DNA from: Kaistella sp. SH40-3
Lineage (GTDB): Bacteria; Bacteroidota; Bacteroidia; Flavobacteriales; Weeksellaceae
Length of the DNA stretch: 64,000 bases
Assembly: GCF_030686865.1 (NCBI RefSeq)
Contig: NZ_JAQYUS010000001.1
Span: forward strand, 434,001-498,000
Direction: 5' to 3'
This document shows, piece after piece, positions 8,325 to 17,439 of the stretch; the stretch's first letter is position 1; each line of letters opens with the position of its first letter. Position numbers and translations under genes: made by a program. Below the pieces are notes generated by a model. It was not told the DNA's origin. It saw nothing but the letters and a program-made list of their open reading frames with translations, and made no database searches.

Positions 8325-10523
8325 TTATTTTGTAAACAGAAGTTCTCTGTACTTTGTTAACGGCCATAATTCATCGTCAACCATCATTTCTAACTCATCT
8401 GATGAATTCCTAATTTTTGCAAAGTAAGGAATAACTTCATCACAGAAAGAGTTCGCAATTTCACTTGAATCACCTTTAGATTTAGCATTTTCAATTGCGG
8501 TCAGAAGATTTTCTACCTCCACTTTAATCGTACCAACGTGACCGGAAATCGATCGGATCAAACTCATCTGTTCCTTTGCTAAGGATTGAAACTCATCGTC
8601 ACCAAAAATTTCTTTTAATCCTTTCACATTTTCAATAAGACGATTTTGATATTTAAGCGCGCAAGGAATAATATGGTTTCTGGCGATATCTGCAATCACC
8701 CTTGCTTCAATAGCAATTACAGAGGAATATTTTTCTAACTTAATTTCATTTCTTGCTTCCATCTCACGATGGGTATAAATGCCGAGTTCTTCAAATAAAG
8801 CAACGAATTTAGGATCCAACTCTCTGCTCAAAGCTTGTGGAGTGGTTTTTAAGTTATTAAGTCCTCTTTTTGCGGCTTCGATTGCCCACTCTTCTGAGTA
8901 ACCATCGCCTTCAAACATAATATTTTTAGAAACCTTGATGTATTCTCTCAATACATTGAAAATCGCTTCATCCTTTTTCAATCCACTTTCTACCAAAGCA
9001 TCTACCTCTTTTTTGAAAGTTTTAAATTGTTTGGCAGCAATTGAATTCATTACCGTCATCACTTCTGCGCAATTTGCAGAAGATCCTACTGCTCGGATTT
9101 CAAATTTATTTCCGGTAAAGGCAAATGGTGAAGTTCTGTTTCTATCGGTATTATCTAATAAAATATTAGGGATTTTACCAACTACATTTAATTTAAGATC
9201 TGTTTTTTCTTCTGGGGAAAGTTTTCCATCGGTTACTTTTTCCAACTCCTCTAAAACACTGAATAACTGTGAACCGATAAAGGCAGAAATAATCGCTGGC
9301 GGCGCTTCATTGGCTCCCAATCGGTGATCGTTTCCAGCAGATGCAATACTTACTCTTAATAAATCTGCATAATCGTGAACGGCTTTCAAAGTATTGACAA
9401 AGAAGGTAAGGAACTGTAAATTCTTTTTAGGATTTTTTCCTGGACTCAAAAGGTTTTCGCCTGTATCTGTGGCCAAACTCCAGTTATTATGCTTTCCACT
9501 TCCGTTAACACCCGCGAAAGGTTTTTCGTGAAATAAAATATGGAAATGATGTTTGTGAGCAACTCTGGCCATTAAATCCATTAATAATGAATTGTGATCC
9601 ACCGCAACATTCACTTCCTCAAACATAGGTGCTAATTCAAACTGGTTGGGTGCAACTTCATTATGACGGGTCGTTACGGGAATTCCCAGTTGTATTGCTT
9701 TAATTTCCAACTCTTTCATAAAGTTCATCACCCTAGTAGGAATAGAACCAAAATAGTGATCATCTAATTGCTGCCCTTTCGCCGGCGAATGTCCCAAAAG
9801 TGTTTTCCCCGTAATTACCAAATCTGGCCTGGACTGATATAAAGCAGAATCCACTAAGAAATATTCCTGCTCCCAACCTAAAGTCGGACTTACCTTGGTT
9901 ACATTTTTATCAAAATAAGAACGGCAAATATCTGTTGCTGCTTCATCTACAGCATTTAATGCTCTAAGCAAAGGCGCTTTATAATCTAAAGTTTCACCCG
10001 TGTAAGAAATAAAAATTGAGGGAATACAAAGCGTTGTCCCCATAATAAAAGCCGGAGATGTAGGATCCCACGCAGTATAACCACGCGCTTCAAATGTATT
10101 TCTGATTCCTCCATTTGGGAAAGAAGAAGCATCGGGTTCCTGCTGAATAAGCATGCCACCAGAGAATCTGTCAATCGCACGATCACTTTCAAAAGGAGTA
10201 AAAAACGAATCATGCTTTTCCGCAGTAGATCCGGTTAAGGGCTGAAACCAATGGGTATAATGAGTAACTCCTCTACTTAATGACCAATCTTTCATGGCAA
10301 CTGCAATCTGGTCGGCAACATCCCGCTGAATTTTCACGCCGCTTTTAATTGCGTTTTGAATGGAGGTGAATGCTTCTTTCGTCAAATACTCTCTCATCGT
10401 TTCTTCGGAAAAAACATTTTCACAAAATAACGATGATAATTTTGCCGGTACTTCCACGGCATTCTCTTTTCTAAAATCCTTTTGAGAAATTAACTCTAGT
10501 GCTTTAAATCTTAAACTTGACAT
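8325..10523 (-). CDS. glnN: Glutamine synthetase type III
   Basis: Makes glutamine from glutamate, ammonia and ATP; the main entry of ammonium nitrogen. At 732 residues it fits the GSIII class (about 730) and not GSI (about 470). Typical GSIII features are present: the N-terminal extension, the core motif NGSGKHNNWSLAT near 340-352 that binds glutamate and ATP, and the HNEVAPNQFE stretch. The frame extends upstream to 10577, but the ATG at 10523 gives the conserved start MSSLRFKALE, so the longer hydrophobic leader is unlikely. It has its own terminator and diverges from the DUF6909-like gene; no PII or transporter gene lies beside it. Confidence 0.95.
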   Translation of the reverse strand: MSSLRFKALELISQKDFRKENAVEVPAKLSSLFCENVFSEETMREYLTKEAFTSIQNAIKSGVKIQRDVADQIAVAMKDWSLSRGVTHYTHWFQPLTGSTAEKHDSFFTPFESDRAIDRFSGGMLIQQEPDASSFPNGGIRNTFEARGYTAWDPTSPAFIMGTTLCIPSIFISYTGETLDYKAPLLRALNAVDEAATDICRSYFDKNVTKVSPTLGWEQEYFLVDSALYQSRPDLVITGKTLLGHSPAKGQQLDDHYFGSIPTRVMNFMKELEIKAIQLGIPVTTRHNEVAPNQFELAPMFEEVNVAVDHNSLLMDLMARVAHKHHFHILFHEKPFAGVNGSGKHNNWSLATDTGENLLSPGKNPKKNLQFLTFFVNTLKAVHDYADLLRVSIASAGNDHRLGANEAPPAIISAFIGSQLFSVLEELEKVTDGKLSPEEKTDLKLNVVGKIPNILLDNTDRNRTSPFAFTGNKFEIRAVGSSANCAEVMTVMNSIAAKQFKTFKKEVDALVESGLKKDEAIFNVLREYIKVSKNIMFEGDGYSEEWAIEAAKRGLNNLKTTPQALSRELDPKFVALFEELGIYTHREMEARNEIKLEKYSSVIAIEARVIADIARNHIIPCALKYQNRLIENVKGLKEIFGDDEFQSLAKEQMSLIRSISGHVGTIKVEVENLLTAIENAKSKGDSSEIANSFCDEVIPYFAKIRNSSDELEMMVDDELWPLTKYRELLFTK

Positions 10524-10784
10524 TGTAGGGTGTTTTTTGTGGGGTAAAATTACAAAAAATATAAAAACAAAATACAAATTACTTATTTTTTATAGGGGTC
10601 ATTTAAAAATATTATCATTTTATGTAAATCAATCATCTTTTATTATCATTAATAGAACCCATAATAAGTAACAAATCCTTAATTAAATTAACCTCATCAA
10701 CAAATTATACCGCCAATCAACATTAACAAATCATTAAATACACACTCAATGCAATGAACAAAGTATAAATAAGAACAAATTCCT

Positions 10785-10792
10785 TATATTTG
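10785..10792 (+). promoter_or_regulatory. -7 box of the DUF6909-like gene
   Basis: TATATTTG matches TAnnTTTG and lies 16 bases before the ATG at 10809. It overlaps a GTG-started longer frame at 10794, which argues against that start. Confidence 0.55.
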
Positions 10793-10808
10793 TGTGAAAT
10801 TTTACAAT

Positions 10809-12491
10809 ATGGTAAATTCAAGAGCTAGAGAAACCACTGAAGCAATCGAAAGACTTTACGTTTCTATGCGTCACTTATTCTATCGCGGTTTTTTCAAACC
10901 AGCCGGAATCTCCGGAGAAAGTCTTCGGTCATTACTTACAACGATCAACCCGGAAATTTACGGAACAATGGGAGTTCCTAACAAAATAGAGTTAGATGGA
11001 CTTCTTTATGTTTTAGACAGACTTCCAGAAGGAATTGAAGAATGTTCATTCATTCACCTTACTTCCGATGAAGGTTTCGACAAAGGAAGTTTCGAAGTTA
11101 TTGTTCCGAAGAAAAGAAGAAGAAACTGTTATCGTATCGACGAACATCAAATGAATATCGAGGTTCTTTTGGGTCGTTCAGAGATTTATGACATTCTTAC
11201 TCACCTTACTTTCCTTTATATTGAAGCAGATAAAATCCGCAAACTCGCATTTCTTTCTGAAAGAAACGATAAACCAAGCAGAGCCTGGAAAATTATCGAA
11301 CAAGTTGCAATAGGAAATGAAAAACTAAGCAGAAAAGAAAAAGAAGTTGCCTTGATTCATCTTTCTTCTTTATTAGGAAGAACATTTGATGAAACTTTAA
11401 ATGCCTATAATAATTTCGGTGACGATAAAAACCCAGACAGACTTTTCAAAATCGTTTATCATTTAGGAAATGAAAGCTTTAACGATTATAAACAAATCAG
11501 AGAAAGAGAAGTTCACTTCTCGGCAATTCTTCGTGAAAGAGTTGGACACCACTTCTTTGGAGAAAAGTGGGCGAATAAAGTAAAACAGGTTTTAGCAGAA
11601 AACAATTTGCAGATGAGACCTTTGCATATTATTTCAGCCAACATGCACTCTGTAAAAAACATGCTTTTTGCCAATGATTCTATCGGGAAAAAAGTGACGA
11701 AGAATGTAGATTACAAAATGTACGAAGAGATTTCGAACAAGAAATCATTACAGGAAAAAATTCTTGCCCATTCACAGGAAGCAGGTTTAATTTATATCGA
11801 CGATCAAAGTGGAAGCAATATCGATGTTCAAATTATCGATCTTTCTAAAATTGATTTGAAAAATACGCCATTTGCAGATTTAAAATATTCTGGGGATGAT
11901 GTTATTTTGGTTTTCGATTATGCTTTCGGAGAACAGGCATTTGAGGTAATGGACGAACTCTTACGTCCTTATGATTTCAACGGTGAAATCTATACAATGA
12001 AGGTGAAATCCATTTCAATTATGGGGAAAGCCGGAATTTTGCAAGGTGGAAAAGGAGATATTATGATTCCTACTTCTCATGTATTTGAAGGAACTGCGGA
12101 TAATTATCCGTTTGAAAACACTTTGAAATTAGAAGATTTTGTAGATGATGAAATACAGGCATTCGAAGGTGGAATGGTTACCGTTTTGGGAACTTCACTA
12201 CAGAACAAAGATATTCTAAGATACTTCATGGATACTTCATGGAAAGCGATCGGACTAGAAATGGAAGGCGCACATTATCAAAAAGCAATTCAGGTTGCCT
12301 CGAAAATTCGCCACCATATTTCAGAAGATCTTTTTGTAATGTATGCGTATTACGCTTCAGATAATCCTCTGGAAACAGGTTCTACCCTATCTTCGGGTGG
12401 TTTAGGTTTGACCGGAGTGAAGCCGACTTACTTGATCACATTAAGAATATTAGAGAAAATTTTGAAAAGTGGAATGACTTCTAAAAAATAA
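10809..12491 (+). CDS. DUF6909-like protein with nucleoside-phosphorylase-like C-terminus
   Basis: I recognise this 560-residue protein as a conserved Bacteroidota family (DUF6909 from memory) without assigned function. No signal peptide or membrane segment, so probably cytoplasmic. The N-terminal half is helical and charged with a basic KKRRRNC patch near 100. The C-terminal third carries three motifs in the order seen in the purine nucleoside phosphorylase/AMP nucleosidase fold: a glycine-rich GKAGILQGGKGDIMIP (405 on), EMEG with Glu484-Gly487, and a Ser-Asp pair (517-518). I infer a nucleosidase-like domain; substrate unknown. The start is set by the promoter box at 10785. Standalone gene between divergent glnN and a terminator. 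Confidence 0.75.
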   Translation: MVNSRARETTEAIERLYVSMRHLFYRGFFKPAGISGESLRSLLTTINPEIYGTMGVPNKIELDGLLYVLDRLPEGIEECSFIHLTSDEGFDKGSFEVIVPKKRRRNCYRIDEHQMNIEVLLGRSEIYDILTHLTFLYIEADKIRKLAFLSERNDKPSRAWKIIEQVAIGNEKLSRKEKEVALIHLSSLLGRTFDETLNAYNNFGDDKNPDRLFKIVYHLGNESFNDYKQIREREVHFSAILRERVGHHFFGEKWANKVKQVLAENNLQMRPLHIISANMHSVKNMLFANDSIGKKVTKNVDYKMYEEISNKKSLQEKILAHSQEAGLIYIDDQSGSNIDVQIIDLSKIDLKNTPFADLKYSGDDVILVFDYAFGEQAFEVMDELLRPYDFNGEIYTMKVKSISIMGKAGILQGGKGDIMIPTSHVFEGTADNYPFENTLKLEDFVDDEIQAFEGGMVTVLGTSLQNKDILRYFMDTSWKAIGLEMEGAHYQKAIQVASKIRHHISEDLFVMYAYYASDNPLETGSTLSSGGLGLTGVKPTYLITLRILEKILKSGMTSKK

Positions 12492-12513
12492 TCTTTAATT
12501 AAAGAAATAAAGC

Positions 12514-12552
12514 AAACCCTTTTAGCAATTACTAATGCTGAAAGGGTTTTTT
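12514..12552 (+). terminator. Terminator of the DUF6909-like gene
   Basis: AAACCCTTTTAGCA (12514-12527) pairs with TGCTGAAAGGGTTT (12536-12549) and runs into a T-tract. Confidence 0.85.
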
Positions 12553-12616
12553 GTTGGTTTAAACCTTTCCATAAAATCTAAAATTCTTATCTTTCCGATT
12601 CTAAATTTTAAATACT

Positions 12617-14461
12617 ATGAACAGAGGGTTTCTTATTATTCTTACCTTATTTTTCGGATTATTATCAGCGCAGAAAAATGCCTACTATCAGCAATACGCC
12701 AAATACAAAATGGATATTGATGTAGATGCGAAAAATTTCACTTACAACGGAAATCAAACTTTAACTTATACCAATAATTCCCCGGATGAACTTAATGTTG
12801 TTTATTTTCATCTTTACTGGAACGCTTTCAAACCTGGCTCTATGATGGATCAGCGAGTTGCAAGTCAAGGAAAGAACGGAGATTCCAGATTGCAGAATAA
12901 TGGAATTTCTACTTTGGCCTCGATTCCGAAAGAGGAAGAAGGAGCACAAAATATTCATTGGATCAAACAAAACGGAAAAACTCTGAAATTCGAAATTCAG
13001 GAAACCGTAATGAAAGTGTATCTAGATTCATCCATTAAACCAAATTCCTCAACAACCTTCACCATGGAATGGGATGCGGTAATTCCGATGCAGATTCGCC
13101 GTGCCGGCAGAAATAACCGCGAAGGAATCGATATGACTGTTACACAATGGTATCCGAAGATTGCAGAATATGATTATGATGGCTGGGCAACTTTCGATTA
13201 TATCGGCAGAGAATTTCATGCACCGTTTTCCGATTTTGAAGTCAACATTAAAATTGATAAAAATTATGTAATTGGAGCGGGCGGAACTTTAGAAAACCCT
13301 TTGGAAGTAAAAGGTTACGATTCAAAAGCAACCATTAAAGCAGATAAAAACAATAAAGCAACCTGGAAATGGACCGCGAAAAACATGCTCGATTTTGCCT
13401 GGGCTGCAGACCGCGATTACACTGTAGAATCTTTTGTGATTTTGGATGGACCAAAAGTAAATTTTGTGTATCAGAAATCGGAGAAAACTAAATATTGGGC
13501 AGAAGCGAAACCTTACGTAACCAAGTTTTTCCAAATAATGAACGCTACTTATGGTAGATATGTTTATCCATCGTACTCATTTATTCAAGGTGGTGACGGC
13601 GGAATGGAATACGGAATGTGCACTATGATGTTGGGTGAAGCAACAAGTTTGAATGGCTTGGTTGGCTTAATGGTTCACGAAGGTGGACATTCCTGGAATC
13701 AGCAAATGATGGCTTACAACGAAAGCGTTCGTCCGTGGATGGATGAAGGTTTCACAAGTTATTATGATGATTATATTATGTATCAACTGTTCCCGCCGAA
13801 GACGCCTCAAGCAAATCCTTTTACCACAAGCATCGACAGATATAGAAATTTTGTAAAAAGAGGAATCGAAGAACCTGCAGTTTGGTTAGGCGATCATCAC
13901 GATAACGGAACCGCATATTCTTTTGCAACTTACTACAAAGGAGAATTATTTCTGGTACAATTAGGTTACATCATGGGTGAGCAAAATCTGGCTTTGGTAA
14001 TGAAGGAATTTTATAATGAATGGCACCTGAAACATCCAACCGACAGAGATTTCATGCATATTGCACAGAAAGTTTCGGGCATGGATTTAAAATGGTTTCT
14101 TCACTATTGGATCAGTACAACAAAAACGATTGATTACGGAATTAAAGATGTAAAATACGATGAGTTTTCAACAACAATTACTTTAGAGAACAGAGGAACA
14201 GTTCCGATGCCAATTGACTTCTCAATTTTAACAACCGATAAAAAAGTCGTTAATTATCAGATTCCATTAAACATGACCCATACCTGGAAAACGAAAGATA
14301 TTTATGGTGATTTCAAAACAATGCCTTATTGGGCATGGACTCAGAAAGAATACACTTTGACAATTCCTTATAACAAATCACAGATTTCTGCACTGGGAAT
14401 TGATTTTTCTCAAAGATTAGCAGATGTTAATCCAGAAGATAACTTGGTAGAAGTAAAATAA
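12617..14461 (+). CDS. Secreted M1 family metallopeptidase
   Basis: Probable zinc aminopeptidase of the gluzincin M1 family acting outside the cytoplasm. The 614-residue protein has a signal peptide (first 18 residues, ending LLSAQ), an M1-like N-terminal beta domain and the catalytic domain with HEGGH at 354-358 and the third zinc ligand Glu377 after exactly 18 residues. The GAMEN-type exopeptidase loop is present in the variant form GGMEYG. It lacks the long C-terminal helical domain of classic aminopeptidase N, as is usual for this Bacteroidota subgroup. A TATCTTTC element near 12589 may be a weak promoter. Substrates cannot be told from sequence. Confidence 0.9.
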   Translation: MNRGFLIILTLFFGLLSAQKNAYYQQYAKYKMDIDVDAKNFTYNGNQTLTYTNNSPDELNVVYFHLYWNAFKPGSMMDQRVASQGKNGDSRLQNNGISTLASIPKEEEGAQNIHWIKQNGKTLKFEIQETVMKVYLDSSIKPNSSTTFTMEWDAVIPMQIRRAGRNNREGIDMTVTQWYPKIAEYDYDGWATFDYIGREFHAPFSDFEVNIKIDKNYVIGAGGTLENPLEVKGYDSKATIKADKNNKATWKWTAKNMLDFAWAADRDYTVESFVILDGPKVNFVYQKSEKTKYWAEAKPYVTKFFQIMNATYGRYVYPSYSFIQGGDGGMEYGMCTMMLGEATSLNGLVGLMVHEGGHSWNQQMMAYNESVRPWMDEGFTSYYDDYIMYQLFPPKTPQANPFTTSIDRYRNFVKRGIEEPAVWLGDHHDNGTAYSFATYYKGELFLVQLGYIMGEQNLALVMKEFYNEWHLKHPTDRDFMHIAQKVSGMDLKWFLHYWISTTKTIDYGIKDVKYDEFSTTITLENRGTVPMPIDFSILTTDKKVVNYQIPLNMTHTWKTKDIYGDFKTMPYWAWTQKEYTLTIPYNKSQISALGIDFSQRLADVNPEDNLVEVK

Positions 14462-14519
14462 AAAGGAGAAATTCTAAATAATAAGTACCATTAGTTCACC
14501 TAATGAAAAAATATAAAAG

Positions 14520-15281
14520 ATGAAGTCCATCGTAATTAATATAGGAAATACCAATATCCGATTCGGTTTATTTGATGATGACAACTGCGACATTTCCTGG
14601 ATTTTAAATACCAAACCGTACAGAACCAGCGACGAACTACAGATGCAGTTTATGATGATGTATCAAACGCATAAAATCGAAGCGGAGAATATCGAGAAAA
14701 TAATCATCGGCTCTGTCGTACCACAATTGACGTACGATGTTACCCGAGCGATTCAGAAGATTCATAATAAAAAAACCATCATCGTTGATCGAACTACTCC
14801 ATCTGGAGTTCAGCCCAAATCGAAACAAATGGGAACTGATATTTACGCAAACCTAGTTGCCGCACATCATCTTTATCCGGCGGATAAAAAGAAAGTTGTT
14901 TTTGATTTCGGGACCGCTTTAACTGCAAGTTGTATTGATGAAAGTGGCGAAACCATCGGAGTAATTATTGCGCCCGGAATTATTACCGCTTTGAATTCTT
15001 TAATTCACGACACCGCACAATTACCGGAAATCGAACTGGTAAAACCAAAATCAGTTTTGGGATTAGATACCGTTTCCTGTATGCAGAGCGGAATGGTTTA
15101 CGGTTATTTAGGAATGGTTGAAGGTTTCGTAGACCGTATTAATGAAGAAGTTAAAGACGATTGTTTTGTAATTGCAACGGGCGGAGTTTCGCATGTTTAT
15201 AAACCCTTAACGGATAAAATTCAAATTGCAGACCGGTTACATACTTTGAAAGGATTGTATTATTTAGGTAAAGATTTATAA
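14520..15281 (+). CDS. coaX: Type III pantothenate kinase
   Basis: Phosphorylates pantothenate, the first step of coenzyme A synthesis. The 253 residues show the acetate-kinase/actin-like fold of CoaX: the phosphate loop NIGNTNIRFGLF at 7-18, GTDIYANLVAAHHLYP around residue 108, DFGTALTASCID around 130 and a C-terminal ATGGVSH adenosine motif. Type III enzymes need a monovalent cation and are not inhibited by CoA. It follows the M1 peptidase by 58 bases, with a small CATTAG/CTAATG hairpin in the gap, and converges with tadA. Confidence 0.95.
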   Translation: MKSIVINIGNTNIRFGLFDDDNCDISWILNTKPYRTSDELQMQFMMMYQTHKIEAENIEKIIIGSVVPQLTYDVTRAIQKIHNKKTIIVDRTTPSGVQPKSKQMGTDIYANLVAAHHLYPADKKKVVFDFGTALTASCIDESGETIGVIIAPGIITALNSLIHDTAQLPEIELVKPKSVLGLDTVSCMQSGMVYGYLGMVEGFVDRINEEVKDDCFVIATGGVSHVYKPLTDKIQIADRLHTLKGLYYLGKDL

Positions 15282-15402
15282 ATGTGAAAGGTCAATTGCG
15301 TTGCTTGTGAATGGTGAATTTTCAAATGTGAAAACACAGGGGAATTTAAAAAAAATTCACTTTAAGTAATTCACTTGAAAGAAATTCGTTTTGAAAAATT
15401 TA

Positions 15403-15834
15403 TTATCTTTTATTTTTAAAAAACTCTTTTACAATCATAGAACATTCGTGTTCCAAAACTCCCAGAACAATTTCTGTTTTCGGATGCAACTTTAAATGCT
15501 TATTGATAAAACCTCTTTGTTCATCTCGTGCACCAATTACGACTTTTGAAATCTGAGACCAACTTAAGGCACCTGAACACATGACGCAAGGTTCCAGCGT
15601 AACATACATGGTGCAACTCTGCAGATACTTTCCACCCAAATAATTGGCAGCAGAAGTAATTGCCTGCATTTCTGCATGAGCAGTTACATCATTCAAGGTT
15701 TCTGTTAAATTATGAGATTTCGCCAGGATTCTGTCGTTTGAAACGATGATACAACCAATGGGAACTTCATCTTTTTCAAAAGCAATCTGGGCTTCTTGTA
15801 ACGCCATTTTCATATAATATTCGTCGGTAAACAT
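15403..15834 (-). CDS. tadA: tRNA adenosine(34) deaminase
   Basis: Zinc deaminase that converts A34 of tRNA-Arg(ACG) to inosine so that one tRNA can read several arginine codons; essential in most bacteria. The 143-residue protein has the cytidine-deaminase-fold zinc site: His53 and catalytic Glu55 in HAEMQAI, with Cys83 and Cys86 in PCVMC. Length matches the family. It is a single gene converging on coaX, with 121 bases between the stops and no obvious terminator there. Confidence 0.93.
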   Translation of the reverse strand: MFTDEYYMKMALQEAQIAFEKDEVPIGCIIVSNDRILAKSHNLTETLNDVTAHAEMQAITSAANYLGGKYLQSCTMYVTLEPCVMCSGALSWSQISKVVIGARDEQRGFINKHLKLHPKTEIVLGVLEHECSMIVKEFFKNKR

Positions 15835-15903
15835 ATTTAAACAGATTAGGTTTTAAAACTTGGTCATTAGATTTTAGACTTCTACAATTATAAACTTTAA
15901 TGA

Positions 15904-15934
15904 AAAAAGGTTCAGCACAAAACTAAACCTTTTT
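15904..15934 (-). terminator. Terminator of the outer-membrane protein gene
   Basis: AAAAAGGTT and AACCTTTTT flank a short loop just beyond the minus-strand stop at 15952; the A- and T-rich arms double as U-tract. Confidence 0.65.
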
Positions 15935-15951
15935 CTAAATTATTTTAATGT

Positions 15952-16500
15952 TTAGAAACGATAACCGATTCCTAACATTCCTTTTCCTGTGATTGGAGTA
16001 TCGTCATATTCGGAACTCATGCCAAATCTTCTAGCAATTCCCATGCTAGCTTCAAATATAATATTTCTCCTGGCAACCCATTTACCACCGAAACCAATAC
16101 CTGCACCAATGGTCGTGTTTTTTTCATATTTATAAGTCGAAACAAAAGACCCACTACTGGTATAAGGAACATAAATCTCATCATTAGACATCGTAATTGG
16201 TATGAAACCTTCTACAAAAAACCCAGAGGCATATTTTTTACCAAAATACATGCGGTAATAAGGAGAGATTTGCGACTTTATTCCATCTCCATCTTCGCCT
16301 TTATCTAAAAGCATCATTACATTAATTCCAATTCCGGAATCTTTATTAAGTAATCTTTCATACGACACATTTAATGCTGGCCCAGCGATCAATTCAATTG
16401 GGCTGATCATCATGTCGTTTTGTCTCTCAGCCGAGTTTTCTTCCTGTGCATGAAGAGTCACTGCAAAAACCAGAGACGCAATAAGTAAAAGTTGTTTCAT
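15952..16500 (-). CDS. Small outer-membrane beta-barrel protein, function unknown
   Basis: A 182-residue secreted protein with a clear signal peptide (cut after ...TLHAQ) followed by alternating beta strands and a C-terminal Phe (YRF), typical of an eight-stranded outer-membrane barrel. No enzyme motif. I start it at 16500 and not at 16572 because the ATG at 16500 gives a standard signal peptide and a TATATTTG -7 box lies at 16513-16520, inside the longer frame. This also removes an overlap with the preceding TonB-like gene. Confidence 0.75.
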   Translation of the reverse strand: MKQLLLIASLVFAVTLHAQEENSAERQNDMMISPIELIAGPALNVSYERLLNKDSGIGINVMMLLDKGEDGDGIKSQISPYYRMYFGKKYASGFFVEGFIPITMSNDEIYVPYTSSGSFVSTYKYEKNTTIGAGIGFGGKWVARRNIIFEASMGIARRFGMSSEYDDTPITGKGMLGIGYRF

Positions 16501-16512
16501 CTTTTTTTTTCT

Positions 16513-16520
16513 CAAATATA
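16513..16520 (-). promoter_or_regulatory. -7 box of the small barrel gene
   Basis: TATATTTG on the minus strand, 12 bases ahead of the chosen ATG, so the transcript would be close to leaderless. Confidence 0.5.
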
Positions 16521-16564
16521 GATAAAAACCAAGTTTAAATCTAGGAATAATTAAATAGCTCTGT

Positions 16565-17191
16565 TTATTCAAAATTCATGGATAGGGGAAGCCGAAAACG
16601 ATAGCGAATTGGCGTTCCATCTATGAAAGCGGGAGAGAATTTTTCTGGCAGAAGATAAAGTGCAATTTCGGCTTGTCGATTGAAGGCAAAATTATCTCCT
16701 TCTGCCTGTACCGAAGTGATAGAGCCATCTTTTTCAACAACGAAAAGTAATTCTGTTTTCATTATTTTCTTTTCACTTAAAATCGCATTGGTATAAAACA
16801 AATCCATAATTTGTTGCCGCATTAAATTAAATCCACCAGGATAATCGGCGTTTTTGCTTAAGTCTGACTTGTGTGGATTCACTCCTAAAATTGGCTGTTG
16901 GTTATTGATATTCAGTCGATTTAAATCTTCCCGAATTTTAACCCGTACCAAAGCGTTAACCAAAGCATTGTTCTGAATACTGTCGAGTTTTACCATAAAC
17001 TCTTGAAAGTCATTTTGAACTGCAATTTTTTTAGCCGTATTTGCTTCTTTATCGAATCGTTTTTTGAATTCATTATTCAACATAAAACGCTGATAGTCAT
17101 AATAATTTTTGACTACTTTAAATTCTTCATTTTGTTGAGCAAATGAAAAAAAACAAATGAATATAGCAAAAAGGGAGTAGAATTTCTTCAA
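16565..17191 (-). CDS. Secreted protein with TonB-like C-terminal domain
   Basis: The 208-residue product has a signal peptide (ending FSFAQ), a charged helical middle and, from about residue 120, the TonB C-terminal pattern: YPGGFNLMRQQI, then a beta stretch with KDGSITSV and a final PEKFSPAF...GTPIRYRFRLP. True TonB has an N-terminal membrane anchor and a proline-rich spacer; both are missing, so this is more likely a periplasmic TonB-domain protein than the energy transducer itself. It lies upstream of the barrel gene on the same strand, but that gene has its own promoter. Confidence 0.75.
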   Translation of the reverse strand: MKKFYSLFAIFICFFSFAQQNEEFKVVKNYYDYQRFMLNNEFKKRFDKEANTAKKIAVQNDFQEFMVKLDSIQNNALVNALVRVKIREDLNRLNINNQQPILGVNPHKSDLSKNADYPGGFNLMRQQIMDLFYTNAILSEKKIMKTELLFVVEKDGSITSVQAEGDNFAFNRQAEIALYLLPEKFSPAFIDGTPIRYRFRLPLSMNFE

Positions 17192-17280
17192 AGGATTTAA
17201 ATATTTAATAGGTAAAAATAATTAAAATAAATGAGAATTGTAAAATATTGATTTTTTGGAATGACTATAAGCATCTACAC

Positions 17281-17365
17281 CAGCGATGATTGCAACCCGA
17301 CCTGAACGGAGTTCTCTCCCGTATTTTGACTGGAGAAGCGGGAGTGGCGGACGGATTAGTTTGCC
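17281..17365. repeat. GC-richer structured intergenic element, family B
   Basis: A compact block in the 248-base gap between the TonB-like gene and rplY, containing GCAACCCGACCTGAACGGAG, then CTCCCG pairing with CGGGAG across a loop of about 20 bases, then TGGCGGACGGA. It differs in sequence from the block at 7113 but has the same style: non-coding, GC-rich, hairpin in an AT-rich gap. From memory similar blocks are common between genes in Chryseobacterium-type genomes; not proven from one copy. Confidence 0.45.
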
Positions 17366-17387
17366 TCAAAAAATGAATTGTGTACTA

Positions 17388-17419
17388 TAAAAAAGTCCCG
17401 CTCATTGCTGGGCGGGACT
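17388..17419 (-). terminator. Terminator of rplY
   Basis: Read on the minus strand AGTCCCGC and GCGGGACT form a strong stem followed by TTTTTT, just after the rplY stop. Confidence 0.88.
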
Positions 17420-17439
17420 CTATATAATTTGGTGTAGAT

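Noticed and set aside
10794-10808. GTG start five codons upstream for the DUF6909-like gene
   Set aside because: It lies right behind the TATATTTG -7 box, before any plausible transcription start; the ATG at 10809 fits.
14489-14505. CATTAG/CTAATG hairpin before coaX as a terminator
   Set aside because: Only six AT-rich pairs and followed by A-run, not T-run.
16501-16572. Longer start of the small barrel gene
   Set aside because: Contains the -7 box and would place the signal peptide inside the protein.
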